Shown here piece by piece: positions 21,939 through 22,679 of a stretch of DNA of 22,679 bases; positions within the stretch are counted from its first letter, which is position 1; each line of letters opens with the position of its first letter. Under the pieces are notes generated by a model that was given only the letters and a program-made list of their open reading frames with translations, made no database searches and was not told the DNA's origin. Made by a program: the position numbers and the translations under genes. This DNA comes from CAZDYP01 sp964509505 (GTDB taxonomy: Bacteria; Chloroflexota; Anaerolineae; JACRMK01): assembly GCA_964509505.1 (NCBI GenBank), contig CAZDYP010000075.1:1-22679 (forward strand), given 5' to 3'.

Positions 21939-22676
21939 CTAAGTATTTTTTTCGGCCAATGCGATAATCGAAGAGCCAATCGGCAGATTCACGCGCTTGA
22001 GCAAACTCGCTTCGCTGCGATAGACGCCGCCCATCAAGCCGTTGAGCCAGGCGGGTGTTTCATGCACATCGGATCCTTCGTCGGCGGAAACGTTGCGGCG
22101 CATGAGCCGTCGCAAGGCAATCGCAGGGAAAATAAAAAAATTGGCGTAGGAGAGTCGTTGGATGCGAAAGCCTGCCATGCGCAGCTTCTCGCTCATCTCG
22201 GCGGTGGTGTAGCGTCGCGCGCCATGAAAGGTGTCATCGTGCGCGCTCCGCAAAAATGGCAACGCCGAATCGGTCAACACCAAATGAGCGTGTGGCTTCA
22301 GCACGCGCGCGATTTCTTGCAAGGCGCTGTGGTCATCGGCCACTCGCCGATGATACAACACGTCAAAGGCAGATACCAAATCGAAGGTTTCGCTGGCGAA
22401 TGGCAAATGCGGCAGTGCAGCGCGACTGAGTTGCGCGAGTCGGCGTTGGGCGGCAAACCCCAACGCCAGTTCGCTCATGTCCACGCCATGCGCGCAACCA
22501 TACTCTTTGAGCAACAAGAACATGCCGCCCGTGCCACAACCCACATCCAAAATTCTGCGAGGCGTTAAGGGCGACGGCAAGGCGTCGAGCAAGACGCGCG
22601 CCAACCGGCGCTTGCCCACGAACCACCAATGCGTCGCTTCGACGCGGAACATCTTCTCGTATTCGGCAGGGTGCAT
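21939..22676 (-). CDS. Class I SAM-dependent methyltransferase
   Basis: A 245-residue protein starting MHPAEYEKMFRVEATHWWFV, an N-terminus typical of methyltransferases found in glycan and lipid gene clusters, so the start three bases from the window edge is probably the true one. The SAM-binding motif I is RILDVGCGTGGMFLLL (41-56), with the acidic ribose contact at GVDMSEL (64-70). ASETFDLVSAFDVLYH and ARVLKPHAHLVLTD are the later motifs. The C-terminal third has a hydrophobic patch (FFIFPAIALRR) that may touch the membrane. The acceptor is unknown. It stops in a region of AATTAC repeats, 190 bases upstream of the small membrane protein gene. Confidence 0.9.
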   Translation of the reverse strand: MHPAEYEKMFRVEATHWWFVGKRRLARVLLDALPSPLTPRRILDVGCGTGGMFLLLKEYGCAHGVDMSELALGFAAQRRLAQLSRAALPHLPFASETFDLVSAFDVLYHRRVADDHSALQEIARVLKPHAHLVLTDSALPFLRSAHDDTFHGARRYTTAEMSEKLRMAGFRIQRLSYANFFIFPAIALRRLMRRNVSADEGSDVHETPAWLNGLMGGVYRSEASLLKRVNLPIGSSIIALAEKNT

Positions 22677-22679
22677 ATC

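Overview
The window reads as chromosomal DNA of an uncultured or environmental bacterium, most likely a Chloroflexota (Anaerolineae-like) genome. This is inference. It rests on moderately high GC, on coupling of an F420-type luciferase-like oxidoreductase, a B12-binding radical SAM protein, very long GT39-type membrane proteins and a DUF433/DUF5615 pair, and above all on many short interspersed repeats that sit both between and inside genes. No rRNA, tRNA, CRISPR array or transposase gene was seen. Most genes are on the minus strand; only ppc and one lipoprotein gene are on the plus strand.

Region by region. 1-3390: a GH3 glycosidase (cut by the left window edge) and an oligogalacturonate lyase, both minus strand, fit plant cell-wall (pectin/hemicellulose) sugar use. 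3391-3851: a 461-base gene-free stretch with a MITE-like element and hairpins. 3852-6509: a B12-binding radical SAM protein and, upstream, a chimeric ORF that joins the N-terminus of an AzlC permease to the C-terminal half of an aminoglycoside 6-adenylyltransferase. 6589-6783: a hairpin and a second MITE-like element that runs into the stop codon of the next gene. 6780-8972: an LLM-class oxidoreductase and a phosphonoacetate-hydrolase-like enzyme. 9231-12044 (+): PEP carboxylase with a repeat-derived insertion. 12154-13993: a DUF5615/DUF433 toxin-antitoxin pair overlapping by four bases, then type II NADH dehydrogenase. 14106-19335: two large membrane proteins, a PTPS-related/YfhO-like protein and a GT39-type glycosyltransferase, that share a C-terminal beta-sandwich domain. 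19547-20584 (+): a lipoprotein. 20621-22676: a tandem NUDIX/zinc-ribbon protein, a small single-pass membrane protein and a SAM-dependent methyltransferase.

Functionally the window is a mixed housekeeping and accessory segment: sugar breakdown, anaplerotic carbon fixation, NADH oxidation and cell-envelope glycan or glycolipid assembly. The most unusual signal is not one gene. It is a dense population of short palindromic or low-complexity repeats (at least ten intergenic copies) whose relatives are also found, without breaking the frame, inside ppc, the radical SAM gene and at several points in the 966-residue glycosyltransferase. They also supply the stop codons of two genes.
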